Shown: positions 1 through 11,502 of the stretch, piece by piece
Position numbering within the stretch: position 1 is the stretch's first letter
How the letters are laid out: each line of letters opens with the position of its first letter
DNA from: Paenibacillus sp. L3-i20
Lineage (GTDB): Bacteria > Bacillota > Bacilli > Paenibacillales > Paenibacillaceae
Reading direction: 5' to 3'
NCBI RefSeq assembly: GCF_022180385.2
Contig: NZ_BQME02000001.1
Span: 1,633,678 to 1,697,677 of the forward strand
Length of the DNA stretch: 64,000 bases
Position numbers and translations under genes: made by a program
The notes under the pieces: generated by a model
The model's database searches: none
Seen by the model: the letters and a program-made list of their open reading frames with translations, nothing else
Told to the model about the DNA's origin: nothing

Positions 1-33
1 GTTCGTCCTGAGCCAGGATCAAACTCTCCAAAT
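1..33 (-). rRNA. rrs: 16S rRNA, 5' end only (partial)
   Basis: The reverse complement reads into the universal 16S start (GAGTTTGATCCTGGCTCAG) and runs off the left edge, so only about the first 33 bases are present. The mature 5' end is placed near position 33 by analogy with other Bacillota and is approximate. The operon is transcribed away from the origin on the minus strand. Confidence 0.93.
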
Positions 34-215
34 TGGTGTTTGACTTGCTCATTACTTTATATTGCTTTTTCATTACATCCGTTAGGATGAATGAGGCAGT
101 TTCGCTCGTTGTTCAGTTTTCAAAGAACAATCTTTTCTTTCGTGTTTCTTGCGTGTCGGCCGTTTGTTTCAGCGGCGACTTAGATAATATATCATGGATG
201 CCTAGAGGAATGCAA
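34..215 (-). promoter_or_regulatory. rRNA operon promoter and leader
   Basis: On the minus strand a -35-like TTGCAT (210-215) and a -10-like TATATT (186-191) are separated by 18 bases. Upstream lie A/T tracts (216-262) that look like an UP element. Between this and 16S is a leader of about 150 nt. It contains GTTCTTTGAAAACTGAACA (112-130), a sequence typical of Bacillus/Paenibacillus rRNA leaders and spacers. The promoter is inferred from position and composition; the leader motif is directly visible. Confidence 0.5.
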
Positions 216-340
216 GTACTTTTTTCATTTTCTTTTAAAAAACTTTTAAATACTTTAAAAACACTGCTTTTTCCTTGATTTATAAGGGTTTTACTGTTCT
301 AAAATCAATGAATTTGTTTTCTTTCTTCTATATAAAGAAA

Positions 341-393
341 CGCACCTACTTCAATTCTCATAATTATTGCTCCATGAGATTGAAATAGATGCG
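341..393 (-). terminator. Hairpin downstream of the HD-GYP gene
   Basis: A long imperfect inverted repeat pairs 341-361 with 373-393 (about 20 bp with a few mismatches, loop about 12). On the minus strand it is followed by TTTCTTT. It begins just past the HD-GYP stop, so it is probably that gene's terminator, separating it from the rRNA promoter. Confidence 0.6.
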
Positions 394-404
394 ATTCTAA
401 TGTC

Positions 405-1478
405 TTACTTTATTACCTCTATGATGTGAAGCTGTCTATTTACAGTTAGATTCTCAATTACGCCATCAATGGATACCCATGGTCTAGTTGGTTGTGAACG
501 ATCCGAAAAGATAATCTCGCCGATACGTTCATCACTTAAACGAACAACTGTCCCGTTATGGAACTGAGTAACCTTCTCTATAAAGATTCTCACATACGCT
601 GGATCGAGCTTCCCAAAAGCATCGGTCTGTATCTGCTCAAGAACAAGATATGGTGAAGCAGCTTTCCGATAAGCTTTGTTTAGCGTCATAGCATGGAAAA
701 TGTCTGCTATACTGACGATTTTGGCATATGGATGTATCTTCGTTGAGTCAATACCTAATGGATACCCTGTTCCATCAACCTTTTCATGGTGCTGTAATGC
801 AGCAAGCTTAGCGCCTTCTGTCAGAGCAGCAACACCCTTAAGCAATTGATAGCCATGTACAGTGTGACGCTTCATTTCTTCCTTCTCTTCAGCAGTAAGA
901 GTGTTCGGCTTGGCTAGTATTGCACGATCGATACGCACATTTCCGATATCCTTCAGCAAACCTGCAAGTGCAACCTGCATCCAATCCTTCTGTGATAACC
1001 CAACCCATTGTGCAAGTAAATATGAAGTGAGTGAAGACGTTACACTATTATGTAGAAGGTAATCCTTCTCTTGAAAAATTCTTGGTGCAAATGTCAGTAC
1101 CTTGTAGCTATCAATATGCTTTAATAGCTTCTCCAGTTGCACCCGAATATCCATTATCGGCAAACCTTGTCCTGTAACGTAAGAATTAAATATGAACCGC
1201 AGCACCTCTATCATCGCTTCGTACTCCCGATGAAGAGGTGATAACGGAACTGCTATGCTCAATCCTTGTGTTGCTTCTTCTGGTCGATCTTCACCTAGTT
1301 TCATTTCGCTTACGCTATTCTCTACACTTACGCTTGGCACAAGAAAAGCTTGCAAAATTTCTAATTCCCTAGGTGTAATGATCTTGCCTTTCTGAAACAA
1401 TACGCTCCCAAGCGGGGTGAGGACATCTTCTCCGATTTTGTCTCCTAGCTTTAAATGAGCTAACAATACTGTGCCCAC
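405..1478 (-). CDS. HD-GYP domain protein with altered HD motif
   Basis: Protein of 357 residues. The N-terminal ~110 residues resemble the leader domain found before many HD-GYP domains. The C-terminal domain carries HHEKVDGTGYP (230-240) and the conserved Asp259 region. HD-GYP proteins usually hydrolyse cyclic di-GMP at a metal centre. Here the family's HD pair reads Lys176-Asp177 (LLKDIGN instead of LLHDIGK), so one metal-binding His is missing and catalysis is doubtful. Other His positions (143, 205, 208, 230, 231) remain. It may bind nucleotide without cleaving it. It lies downstream of gyrA, with a 56-base gap, on the same strand. Confidence 0.85.
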   Translation of the reverse strand: MGTVLLAHLKLGDKIGEDVLTPLGSVLFQKGKIITPRELEILQAFLVPSVSVENSVSEMKLGEDRPEEATQGLSIAVPLSPLHREYEAMIEVLRFIFNSYVTGQGLPIMDIRVQLEKLLKHIDSYKVLTFAPRIFQEKDYLLHNSVTSSLTSYLLAQWVGLSQKDWMQVALAGLLKDIGNVRIDRAILAKPNTLTAEEKEEMKRHTVHGYQLLKGVAALTEGAKLAALQHHEKVDGTGYPLGIDSTKIHPYAKIVSIADIFHAMTLNKAYRKAASPYLVLEQIQTDAFGKLDPAYVRIFIEKVTQFHNGTVVRLSDERIGEIIFSDRSQPTRPWVSIDGVIENLTVNRQLHIIEVIK

Positions 1479-1534
1479 GGAAGTCCTCTCCCCTTATGCC
1501 TGATAATCATTCTAAATGAGCTTACCTAATCTAT

Positions 1535-4018
1535 CTATTCTGTAACAGTCGGATTGTCATCTTGCTCTTCTTCATCGGTTAATGCTTCATTCTCTTCGCT
1601 GCGAGCGACACGAGTAACGGTTGCTACTGTATCGTCTTCCCGAGTATGAATCAATCTTACCCCTTGTGTATTTCTTCCCATAGAAGAAATACCCTCCATG
1701 CTCGTGCGGATAAGTGTTCCCAGAGCTGTCATTATCATGAGATCTTCGTCATTCTCTACAACTTTAAGAGATACTATTGGACCATTCTTATCCGTTACAT
1801 TAAGTGTCTTAATACCTTTACCACCACGGTTTTGGATTCGATACTCACCTATTGGTGTACGTTTTCCGTAACCTTTTGATGTAACGATAAGCACTTCCTT
1901 CTCTGGTACAACAACGTCCATATCAATAACGGTATCCTCTTGATCAAGGCCTATACCCTTCACACCAGTTGCCGAACGTCCCATAGAACGGACATCCTGC
2001 TCTGAGAATCGGATAGACATACCTTGAGCGGTACCCATAATAATTTCTTGGTTACCATCAGTCAACTTCACACCGATTAGGTCATCATCTTCACGTAAAG
2101 AGATGGCGATTAGACCAACCTTACGAATATTTACGTAGTCATCCAGTGGTGTCTTCTTCACAACACCTTGTCTTGTAGCAAAGAACAAGTAGTGTTCAGA
2201 ATCAAAGGCTTGAACAGGGATAACCGCATTAATCGTTTCACCTTGCTCAATCTGTATTAAATTGATAATTGGTGTTCCGCGAGCTGTACGGCTCAAGTCA
2301 GGAATTTCATAAGCTTTAAGTTTGTATACTTTACCTTTGTTCGTGAAGAACAACAGGAAGTGATGTGTATTTGATACAAAGAGATGTTCGACGAAATCAT
2401 GCTCTTTCGTATCCATACCGATTACCCCTCTGCCACCGCGCTTCTGACTGCGATATGTAGTAACTGGCAATCGTTTAATATAGCCGGAGTTCGTAATTGA
2501 GATAATGACATCTTCACGAGGGATAAGATCCTCATCAAGAATTTCTTCGTCACTTGCCGTAATTTCAGTACGGCGCTCGTCTCCGAATCTCTCCTTGATT
2601 TCGTTAAGCTCAGTGCTAATAATTTCTAGCACAAGCTGCTCGTCAGCAAGTATTGCTTTATATTCAGCAATTTTGCGCATAAGTTCTGCATATTCTGCCT
2701 CTATTTTATCGCGCTCTAGTCCAGTAAGACGTTGAAGTCGCATATCTAGTATCGCTTGAGCTTGTTCATGACTAAGTGAGAATCTTGTAATTAACCCTTC
2801 ACGTGCCTCATCAGCATTTAGTGATGCACGGATCAGTTTAATGACTTCATCCAAATTATCTAGTGCAATACGCAAGCCTTCAAGTATATGTGCACGAGCC
2901 TCAGCTTTTCTCAGATCAAATTCCGTACGACGACGGATAACGACGATCTGATGCTGCAAGTAGTGATAGAGCATTTCACGCAAGTTTAGCGTCTTTGGCT
3001 CTCCATTTACTAATGCAAGCATATTAATGCCAAAGTTAGACTGCAGTTGTGTTTGTTTGTAAAGATTATTCAATACAACACTTGGATTCACATCTCTGCG
3101 AAGCTCAATAACGACGCGCATACCATTACGGTCTGATTCATCACGAAGATCCGTAATACCTTCAATCTTCTTCTCACGAACAAGCTCGGCAATTTTCTCA
3201 ACTAACCGCGCTTTTATAACCTGATACGGTAATTCGTGAATAAGTATGCGAGCCTTGCCATTATTTTCTTCAATTGTTGCTCTAGCACGCATCGTTACTG
3301 ATCCGCGCCCTGTCAAATAAGCCTGGCGTATGCCTTGACGTCCCATAACAAATGCCGCTGTTGGAAAATCAGGACCCTTCACAAATTCCATAAGTTCAAG
3401 CGGGGTAATATCCGGATTACGAATCATCGCTTGTGCTCCATCAATAACTTCATTCAAGTTATGTGGTGGGATATTCGTTGCCATTCCGACAGCGATACCT
3501 GTCACACCATTAACAAGCAAGTTCGGGAACCGTGCTGGCAAAACAACCGGCTCATGCTCTTCACCGTCATAGTTAGGTATAAAATCAATTGTCTCTTTAT
3601 TTATATCGCGAAGAAGCTCCATTGCCATCTTGGACAAACGTGCTTCCGTATAACGCATGGCTGCTGCCATATCACCGTCAATAGATCCAAAGTTTCCGTG
3701 ACCATCGACCAGCATATAACGCATGGAGAAATCCTGCGCCATCCTAACCATAGATTCATAAACAGCTGAATCACCATGTGGATGGTACTTGCCGATGACT
3801 TCGCCTACGATTCTCGCCGACTTCTTATGGGGCTTGTCTGGTGACATGCCCAGCTCAGACATTGCAAATAAAATACGGCGATGTACCGGCTTAAGTCCGT
3901 CTCTTACATCTGGCAAAGCGCGACTTACGATGATGCTCATCGCATAATCCATAAAGGAATCTCGCATCTCCGTACCAATATCGCGGTCTGTCACTGACAT
4001 TCGTTGTTCTTCCGCCAT
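1535..4018 (-). CDS. gyrA: DNA gyrase subunit A
   Basis: 827 residues, normal family length. This is the breakage-reunion subunit of the A2B2 gyrase that introduces negative supercoils. Catalytic Tyr123 sits in [10 protein letters not shown]. The quinolone-resistance region ([12 protein letters not shown]) has Ser84 and Glu88, the residues usual in susceptible strains. A GyrA-box (QKRGGRG, canonical QRRGGKG) marks the C-terminal wrapping domain, and the protein ends in an acidic tail. An independent promoter is likely, because gyrB upstream is closed by its own terminator and a 412-base gap follows. Confidence 0.98.
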   Translation of the reverse strand: MAEEQRMSVTDRDIGTEMRDSFMDYAMSIIVSRALPDVRDGLKPVHRRILFAMSELGMSPDKPHKKSARIVGEVIGKYHPHGDSAVYESMVRMAQDFSMRYMLVDGHGNFGSIDGDMAAAMRYTEARLSKMAMELLRDINKETIDFIPNYDGEEHEPVVLPARFPNLLVNGVTGIAVGMATNIPPHNLNEVIDGAQAMIRNPDITPLELMEFVKGPDFPTAAFVMGRQGIRQAYLTGRGSVTMRARATIEENNGKARILIHELPYQVIKARLVEKIAELVREKKIEGITDLRDESDRNGMRVVIELRRDVNPSVVLNNLYKQTQLQSNFGINMLALVNGEPKTLNLREMLYHYLQHQIVVIRRRTEFDLRKAEARAHILEGLRIALDNLDEVIKLIRASLNADEAREGLITRFSLSHEQAQAILDMRLQRLTGLERDKIEAEYAELMRKIAEYKAILADEQLVLEIISTELNEIKERFGDERRTEITASDEEILDEDLIPREDVIISITNSGYIKRLPVTTYRSQKRGGRGVIGMDTKEHDFVEHLFVSNTHHFLLFFTNKGKVYKLKAYEIPDLSRTARGTPIINLIQIEQGETINAVIPVQAFDSEHYLFFATRQGVVKKTPLDDYVNIRKVGLIAISLREDDDLIGVKLTDGNQEIIMGTAQGMSIRFSEQDVRSMGRSATGVKGIGLDQEDTVIDMDVVVPEKEVLIVTSKGYGKRTPIGEYRIQNRGGKGIKTLNVTDKNGPIVSLKVVENDEDLMIMTALGTLIRTSMEGISSMGRNTQGVRLIHTREDDTVATVTRVARSEENEALTDEEEQDDNPTVTE

Positions 4019-4385
4019 GCTTTACCTCCCTGACGTCATCTATCTGTAGTCCTTCATAACTAATCCCATTATATTACTTTCTCAAATGGAGCACATATAA
4101 ACCTTGGTATTCATAAGTTACTATTTGGTTCTGATGTGTTCTTAGAACAGCTGACAAAAATTAGGTCAACATACACTCTCTGCACATGAAAAAAAGTCGT
4201 AAATTAATCAGAACCAACTTTTATTATACCATTCATTCCATAGTCTGTCTTGTACCTAGCCTTTGACTGAAAAGAAAAACTTGCCGAGTTATCTCGTATG
4301 CAAAATTCAATAATTGGTATGTATTCGATCATTCTCTTTGTAAAAAGAAAATATGTTATATCTCCTTGATCCTACACCCGTAGAT
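4019..4385. other. gyrB-gyrA intergenic region with a spaced inverted repeat
   Basis: No convincing gene. It should hold the gyrA promoter on the minus strand, but I cannot single one out. TTTGGTTCTGAT (4124-4135) and its inverse ATCAGAACCAA (4207-4217) form an 11-bp inverted repeat about 70 bases apart. This could be a pair of operator half-sites or an RNA stem. Confidence 0.4.
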
Positions 4386-4424
4386 AGAAAAAGGAGCAAC
4401 GATCCATAAAGGATGGCTGCTCCT
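4386..4424 (-). terminator. gyrB terminator
   Basis: On the minus strand a stem of AGGAGCA.CCATCC pairs with GGATCG.TGCTCCT around a 5-base loop, followed by TTTTTC. It sits just past the gyrB stop and would close the dnaA-to-gyrB transcript. Confidence 0.85.
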
Positions 4425-4431
4425 AATTGTT

Positions 4432-6348
<1,917 letters not shown>

Positions 6349-6379
6349 TCACTGCTCCTCTCAACTGCTTTCCTGTTCG

Positions 6380-6631
6380 TTATCCATTCGCTGCAAAGTG
6401 ATGAGCCCTTTTCTTCAGCGTTGAGGATGATATAGGGGAATAATAGATTTTTTTCTTCGTAACGACGATCGACTTCGGATCTTCCTCGCCAATCGTCTCT
6501 ACGTCCTTGCGCTTGCGTGCACCAGCAACGAATTGCTTGGATAGCTTGGAGGATTGTTCGATGGAAATATCGAATATGGCTACCAATTCAACAGCTCTAA
6601 TGATTTTTTCGCCGCCCAAATGTATATACAT
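6380..6631 (-). CDS. remB: Extracellular matrix regulator RemB (DUF370 family)
   Basis: 83 residues, the family's size. It opens with MYIHLGGEK and carries the PKSIVVTKKKIYYSPISSST stretch near the C-terminus, which closely matches RemB/YaaB of Bacillus subtilis. RemA/RemB proteins are small DNA-binding regulators of matrix genes and osmoprotection; the job in this organism is inferred. It lies between recF (29 bases away) and gyrB (37 bases away), the same order as in Bacillus. Confidence 0.9.
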   Translation of the reverse strand: MYIHLGGEKIIRAVELVAIFDISIEQSSKLSKQFVAGARKRKDVETIGEEDPKSIVVTKKKIYYSPISSSTLKKRAHHFAANG

Positions 6632-6660
6632 CTCTCCGCCTCACTTCTTCTCAATCGCGC

Positions 6661-7770
6661 TTAACTCGTCACTTTACCTTCTTGCACATAATAGATACCG
6701 GCATCATGGAGTTTGCTTGTGTTGACGCTCTCCAGGCCGGTTGTTGTTATAAAAGTTTGTACTTTGTTTTGAAAGGTTTCTATCAGCTGCGTTTGTCGAT
6801 TTTGGTCAAGCTCGGACAATACGTCATCAAGCAACAGAAGGGGATATTCGCCTATCTCTTCGTTGATGAGCTCAATTTCTGCCAGCTTAAGGGATAATGC
6901 GGTTGTTCGCTGCTGTCCTTGAGATCCGAATACCTGTGCTTCCTTATCGTTGATAAAGAAAGCCAAGTCATCGCGATGTGGACCTACTAGCGTAACCCCT
7001 CTCCGAATCTCCTGATCTTTCACTTGTGTTAACTTTATCATAAATTGATTAAATAAAACAGATTCATCTTGCAGTGCATCCGCATCAAAGGACGGACGAT
7101 ACGATATCGTCAGCTTCTCAGCCCCGTTCGTAATGCCAGCATGAATCTGTTCTGCATAGGTTTGTAGTTTATTAATAAAGTGTTTCCTTTTTTTCATAAT
7201 TTTAACACCAAGCTCTGCAAGCTGTATATTCCATACTTCCAACATAGAATTGTTAATGCTTCCTGGGGAAGCACTCTTCAAGTAATTGTTCCGCTGCTGC
7301 AGTACTTTTCCGTATTGCTGAAGTGTATATAAATAACTGGGCTGAACTTGGCCGATTTCCATATCAAGAAATCTTCGACGTATACCCGGCGTTCCTTTTA
7401 CAATTTCCAGATCCTCGGGAGCGAACATAACGACATTAACCGAGCCAATGAAGTTGCTTAGCTTCCGCTGTTCCAAGCCATTGATCTTAGCTTTTTTTCC
7501 TTGTGTGGAAAATTGAAGATCCAAACGAACGGAGCCATACTTTTTGTCCACTTCTCCAGAAACTCTAGCCGATTCGCCATTCCATCCAATAAGCTCTTTA
7601 TCTTTAGATGTCCGATGTGACTTCGATAAAGCGAGAGTAAATATAGCTTCCAGAAGATTTGTTTTCCCCTGTGCGTTAGGTCCGAGAAAGACGTTAACTT
7701 TGTTCGTTGTAGACAATTCAAGGTTGCTATAGTTGCGGTAATTTTGTAATTCAATGCTCTTTAAGAACAC
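6661..7770 (-). CDS. recF: DNA replication/repair protein RecF
   Basis: 369 residues, typical length. This SMC-like ATPase helps load RecA at single-strand gaps. The Walker A GPNAQGKTNLLEA lies near residue 30, the ABC signature region is SQGQQRTTALSLKLAE, and the Walker B is LLLLDDVLSELDQNRQ. The start codon is GTG. It is part of the conserved dnaA-dnaN-yaaA-recF group, 27 bases after yaaA. Confidence 0.97.
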   Translation of the reverse strand: MFLKSIELQNYRNYSNLELSTTNKVNVFLGPNAQGKTNLLEAIFTLALSKSHRTSKDKELIGWNGESARVSGEVDKKYGSVRLDLQFSTQGKKAKINGLEQRKLSNFIGSVNVVMFAPEDLEIVKGTPGIRRRFLDMEIGQVQPSYLYTLQQYGKVLQQRNNYLKSASPGSINNSMLEVWNIQLAELGVKIMKKRKHFINKLQTYAEQIHAGITNGAEKLTISYRPSFDADALQDESVLFNQFMIKLTQVKDQEIRRGVTLVGPHRDDLAFFINDKEAQVFGSQGQQRTTALSLKLAEIELINEEIGEYPLLLLDDVLSELDQNRQTQLIETFQNKVQTFITTTGLESVNTSKLHDAGIYYVQEGKVTS

Positions 7771-7797
7771 GACTTAACCTCCCGGTTCCTATACGCA

Positions 7798-8013
7798 TTA
7801 TGTTCTTGTTACAACAAAAATGCCACAGCCCTCTACTTCTACTTTATCCCCAGGGTATAACTTTTTGCCCCTACGGTTATCGAGTTCACCATTTATGTGG
7901 ATAACATTTTCTTGGAGAAAAAATTTCGCTTGTCCACCTGTGGATATACAATCCGACAATTTTAAAAACTTTCCCAACTCGATGTATTCCGTTGAAATTG
8001 CTATTTCTTTCAT
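7798..8013 (-). CDS. yaaA: S4-domain RNA-binding protein YaaA
   Basis: 71 residues. The S4 fold is recognisable from LGKFLKLSDCISTGGQAKFFL and the DNRRGKKLYPGDKVEVEG segment. S4 domains bind structured RNA. In Bacillus subtilis YaaA has been linked to ribosome assembly, but its role here is inferred from the family and from its conserved place between dnaN and recF. Confidence 0.9.
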   Translation of the reverse strand: MKEIAISTEYIELGKFLKLSDCISTGGQAKFFLQENVIHINGELDNRRGKKLYPGDKVEVEGCGIFVVTRT

Positions 8014-8046
8014 CTCATCGACTTCCTCTCTTTGCCTCTTTGAACG

Positions 8047-9189
8047 TTAAACCGTTGTGCGGTATGGCAAGATGACATACATACTGAAATCGTGATCCAT
8101 TGGTCTGATGATAATAGGGCGCATTGGTCCCGTAAATCCGAAGAACAACTGCTCACTGTCAATTACTTTTAGAACATCGAGCATATATTTGGAATTGAAG
8201 GCGATACGCAGCGGATCACCTTTCATTTCTTTTGCTTCTAGTTGCTCTGTTACTCTTCCTAGTTCTGTTGAGCTGGATGATATTTCGATTTGACCGTCTT
8301 CCATTGTCGCTAAACGAACGATATTCGTTTTTTCCTCACGAGACATTAAATAAGCCCGATCGATTGCATCCATTACTTTTTTTGTATCAAGTACAAGTTC
8401 TGTTTCAAAAACGTTCGGAATTATTTTCGAAGTATCCGGGTACGTGCCATCAAGAATACGTGTGTAGAATAACACATTATCCATCTTGAATAACACCTGA
8501 TTATCTGCAACAACGATATCAATGAGTGTATTTTGATCTGGAATTAGTCTGGAGAGCTCGTTAAGTGTCTTTGCAGAAATAACGATATTGCTGAAATTAT
8601 AGTTGCTGTCTACGTCGACCTTTGTTGTTCTGCTGGCAAGACGATGACGGTCTGTTGCAATAAATTTCAATTCACTTTCATGCAATCTCCAAAGTACACC
8701 TGTCAAAATAGGAGTCTGCTCGCTTGTTGATGCCGCTAGAACCGTTTGTCTAATCATTGATCTAATAAGATCACCGGGGATTTGTAATATATCATCTTGT
8801 TCTATAGACGGCAGTATTGGGAATTCCTCAGGATCTAGCCCCACCATTTGAATCTCCGTTGAACCTGAACGAATGATGGTTTGGTATTGCGCTCCAACCT
8901 CTATGCTAACTTCTTCTGATGGCAATTTTTTAACGATCTCTACAAAAAACTTAGCAGGCAGCACAACACTTCCTGGTTTTTCGACTTGAGCATTTATTAT
9001 ATCTTCTTGTTCTACAGTGATAAAGCTTTGAATAGATATATCTGTATCACTTGCAGTCAGTGTTACGAATTGATGGTTGACGTCAATTTTGATGCCTCCA
9101 AGGATCGGGATGGCTGGACGAGTGGAGGCAGCTTTGGCCACTTGTTGAATTGCATCGTTGAGCTTATTTTTGGATATCGTTAACTTCAT
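8047..9189 (-). CDS. dnaN: DNA polymerase III beta sliding clamp
   Basis: 380 residues (MKLTISKNKL...). The three-domain clamp family is recognisable along the whole length, ending in the usual FSMYVILPYRT-type tail (MYVILPYRTTV). It encircles DNA and tethers polymerase III. I chose the ATG at 9189 over the in-frame GTG at 9198. The Shine-Dalgarno-like GGGTGA overlaps the GTG, and clamps start MKxTI. It lies downstream of dnaA across the origin unwinding region. Confidence 0.97.
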   Translation of the reverse strand: MKLTISKNKLNDAIQQVAKAASTRPAIPILGGIKIDVNHQFVTLTASDTDISIQSFITVEQEDIINAQVEKPGSVVLPAKFFVEIVKKLPSEEVSIEVGAQYQTIIRSGSTEIQMVGLDPEEFPILPSIEQDDILQIPGDLIRSMIRQTVLAASTSEQTPILTGVLWRLHESELKFIATDRHRLASRTTKVDVDSNYNFSNIVISAKTLNELSRLIPDQNTLIDIVVADNQVLFKMDNVLFYTRILDGTYPDTSKIIPNVFETELVLDTKKVMDAIDRAYLMSREEKTNIVRLATMEDGQIEISSSSTELGRVTEQLEAKEMKGDPLRIAFNSKYMLDVLKVIDSEQLFFGFTGPMRPIIIRPMDHDFSMYVILPYRTTV

Positions 9190-9216
9190 TTTCGTCACCC
9201 GTTTCTGCAGTATTTT

Positions 9217-9279
9217 GATGATATGATTTTAAAGATTTTTTAGTAGTAGTAGTAGTAGGGGCACTGAATATGTGGATAA
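9217..9279. promoter_or_regulatory. oriC: oriC basal unwinding region with DnaA-trios
   Basis: An AT-rich stretch (9217-9240) borders six perfect TAG triplets (9241-9258), then a G-rich spacer (GGGGCAC) and a consensus DnaA box TTATCCACA on the minus strand (9271-9279). This order (box, GC-rich spacer, 3'-GAT repeats, AT-rich DNA) is the DnaA-trio unwinding element described in Bacillus subtilis. DnaA would load at the box and extend along one strand over the trios to open the duplex. Confidence 0.88.
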
Positions 9280-9299
9280 CCCCGAAAAAGACGGATAAA

Positions 9300-9340
9300 G
9301 CAAGCCTATCCACATGTGCATAGCTTGTGCATAGGCTTGC
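9300..9340. repeat. Inverted repeat with DnaA-like boxes at the dnaA 3' end
   Basis: Perfect 10-bp arms GCAAGCCTAT (9300-9309) and ATAGGCTTGC (9331-9340) enclose 21 bases. Inside or overlapping are CTATCCACA (9306-9314, plus) and two CTATGCACA boxes on the minus strand (9315-9323, 9326-9334). Each is one base off the TTATNCACA consensus. It starts 9 bases past the dnaA stop, so it may be a terminator-like stem, part of the origin, or both. Confidence 0.6.
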
Positions 9341-9348
9341 TTAGTTGT

Positions 9349-10701
9349 TCACATATTATTTTTGATTTTTTCGGTTAAATTTTGAAGTATTTTGAACAGC
9401 TCTTGGTCGACCTTTAGCTGCTGCGTAATTTTCTCATGGGCATGGATAACAGTTGTATGATCTCTGCCTCCAAATGCCTCTCCGATCTTCGGCAATGAGT
9501 AGTCGGTCAGCTCTCTGGATAGATACATAGCAATTTGTCTAGGATAAGCTACCGCTTTTGTCCGTTTTCTTGCTTTGAACTCCTCCATACGAAGACCATA
9601 GAACTCTCCTACCTTAGCTTGGATATCTCCCATTGTAATCATTCGCGGTCTGCCAGAAGGAATAATATCCTTCAGCGCTTCAGCCGCCAAATGCGAGGTT
9701 ATATCAGCATTAATTAGCGAAGAATATGCTACCACCCTAATAAGAGCACCCTCTAACTCACGGATGTTCGTATTAATTTGGCTTGCGATGTAGTTCATCG
9801 CTTCATTCGGTATGTCCAGATTTTCTGAACGAGCTTTTTTGCGCAAAATTGCGATTCTTGTTTCCAAGTCTGGCGGCTGAATATCGGTAATTAGACCCCA
9901 TTCAAACCGTGAACGCAATCGATCTTCAAGCGTTGGAATTTCTTTTGGCGGGCGGTCACTTGAGATTACGATATGTTTCCGTTCCTCATGCAACGCATTG
10001 AAAGTGTGGAAAAACTCCTCTTGAGTTTGTTCCTTCCCAGCCAAAAACTGAATATCGTCGATAAGGAGGACGTCAATATTACGGTATTTCGTCCGAAAGC
10101 TCTCACCTTGATTGTCTCGAATGGCATTAATAAATTCGTTCGTAAACTTTTCGGAAGAGATATATAGAACCTTGGTATTCGGATTATGGTCCATAATATA
10201 GTGGCCGATTGCATGCATTAAGTGGGTTTTTCCAAGTCCAACCCCCCCATATAAGAACAAGGGATTATAAACTTTGGCTGGTGCTTCAGCTACTGCTAGT
10301 GAAGCGGCGTGTGCAAACCTGTTATTTGCGCCAACGACAAATGTGTCGAAAGTATACTTCGGATTAAGCATATGCGAATGTGTTTCTTCTACTGCAACAT
10401 TCGATTTAGTCGGTTTTTGATGAACAAATACACTTTGCTCATTGTTTTTTGGTTCACCAATAGAAAATTTCACATCAACCTGTCTGCCTAAAAATTCATA
10501 TAAGGTCGTTCTAATTAGCTTGGTATAGCGACCTTCCAGCCATTCTGCAGCAAATGTTGTTGGCGCGGTTACTTCAAGCACTGAATCATCGACAAAAGAA
10601 GCTTTTGTTTCTTTAAACCAGGTGTCATAACTTGGTTTGCTTAGTTTTGTCTGGATGATTGACAATACTTGTTGCCATAAATCATAAGTATGGCTGTCCA
10701 C
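9349..10701 (-). CDS. dnaA: Chromosomal replication initiator DnaA
   Basis: 450 residues, usual length. This AAA+ initiator binds DnaA boxes and melts oriC. The N-terminal domain is followed by Walker [16 protein letters not shown], Walker [13 protein letters not shown], and the C-terminal DNA-binding helix-turn-helix with the DnaA signature [15 protein letters not shown]. The start codon is GTG. It is flanked by DnaA-box clusters on both sides, consistent with autoregulation. Confidence 0.98.
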   Translation of the reverse strand: MDSHTYDLWQQVLSIIQTKLSKPSYDTWFKETKASFVDDSVLEVTAPTTFAAEWLEGRYTKLIRTTLYEFLGRQVDVKFSIGEPKNNEQSVFVHQKPTKSNVAVEETHSHMLNPKYTFDTFVVGANNRFAHAASLAVAEAPAKVYNPLFLYGGVGLGKTHLMHAIGHYIMDHNPNTKVLYISSEKFTNEFINAIRDNQGESFRTKYRNIDVLLIDDIQFLAGKEQTQEEFFHTFNALHEERKHIVISSDRPPKEIPTLEDRLRSRFEWGLITDIQPPDLETRIAILRKKARSENLDIPNEAMNYIASQINTNIRELEGALIRVVAYSSLINADITSHLAAEALKDIIPSGRPRMITMGDIQAKVGEFYGLRMEEFKARKRTKAVAYPRQIAMYLSRELTDYSLPKIGEAFGGRDHTTVIHAHEKITQQLKVDQELFKILQNLTEKIKNNM

Positions 10702-11162
10702 AGACTGTCACTCCTTATCTTAAATCGCCGGATGGCGCGGTTACGCAGAATTATGTCGAAAACGTATCGTATACAAACGAAATATCCACATTCTGACGGA
10801 TAATTAAGTTACGAGTTATAAATAGGGGATAAGTTTGTTCACAATGTTATCCACAGCCTGTTAATAAGATTGTGGGCATAGTGCAGTAGTCCACAACGAA
10901 AACATAATAATCATAGCAAATGATGCCTTATATTTCAACGAATTTGCGGATATTATCCACATCGTCAATAACTTGTGTATAAAAGTTATCTACAACACTA
11001 CATATTGTTTATATCCTGTTGAGATTTCGACAAAGTTCGTTTTAACCCCTTATTTTTTATCCACATGTTATTACTTTTTGACAAAGGGAATAGATCCATT
11101 CATTTATCCACATGCTGAATATATGAGTGATAATCTGTAATCGAGATCAGGGATGCGGGACA
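10702..11162. promoter_or_regulatory. oriC: oriC DnaA-box cluster upstream of dnaA
   Basis: No gene lies between dnaA and the rpmH promoter. Four perfect TTATCCACA boxes are on the plus strand (10847-10855, 10953-10961, 11057-11065, 11104-11112). There is one TTATACACA on the minus strand (10974-10982) and near-matches at 10986-10994 and about 10786. This corresponds to the upstream half of the bipartite Bacillus-type origin and also covers the dnaA promoter. Start or strand changes of dnaA, rpmH and dnaN here mark the replication origin. Confidence 0.93.
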
Positions 11163-11191
11163 TTGACTTTCGGTCGTTATCGTGTTTTAAT
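11163..11191 (+). promoter_or_regulatory. rpmH promoter
   Basis: TTGACT (11163-11168), 17 bases, then TTTAAT (11186-11191) match a sigma-A promoter well. It lies about 78 bases before rpmH, on its strand. Confidence 0.65.
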
Positions 11192-11268
11192 AGAAAAAGC
11201 GATTTTTGCGAAGAAACGGCTAGTGCCGTTATATCATGGTTCACACGTAATATAGGAGGTGCAGCTTA

Positions 11269-11403
11269 ATGAGACCTACATTTAAACCGAATGTAAGCAA
11301 ACGTGCAAAAGTTCACGGATTCCGTAAACGCATGAGCTCAGCGAACGGCCGTAAAGTTTTGGCGGCTCGTCGTCAAAAAGGAAGAAAAGTACTAAGCGCG
11401 TAA
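11269..11403 (+). CDS. rpmH: 50S ribosomal protein L34
   Basis: 44 residues, starting [18 protein letters not shown] and ending GRKVLSA, the standard L34 with its very basic, Arg/Lys-rich composition. It binds 23S rRNA in the large subunit. AGGAGGTG lies 8 bases before the ATG. It is the first plus-strand gene after oriC and is followed by its own terminator. Confidence 0.97.
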   Translation: MRPTFKPNVSKRAKVHGFRKRMSSANGRKVLAARRQKGRKVLSA

Positions 11404-11407
11404 GCAG

Positions 11408-11435
11408 AAGACCACGTCTGGTGGTCTTTTTTTTG
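11408..11435 (+). terminator. rpmH terminator
   Basis: AAGACCAC and GTGGTCTT form a stem around a short loop, followed by a run of T. It sits 4 bases past the rpmH stop, so rnpA is either read through or has its own promoter. Confidence 0.85.
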
Positions 11436-11502
11436 TTCAGATTTAGAGACCCAATTTATTGGAGATACTTATATAATGTAGAGGGAACGGTGGGGAACAG
11501 TC

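Noticed and set aside
9241..9258. TAG triplets as a simple microsatellite
   Set aside because: Their position between a DnaA box and AT-rich DNA matches the DnaA-trio element, which explains them better.
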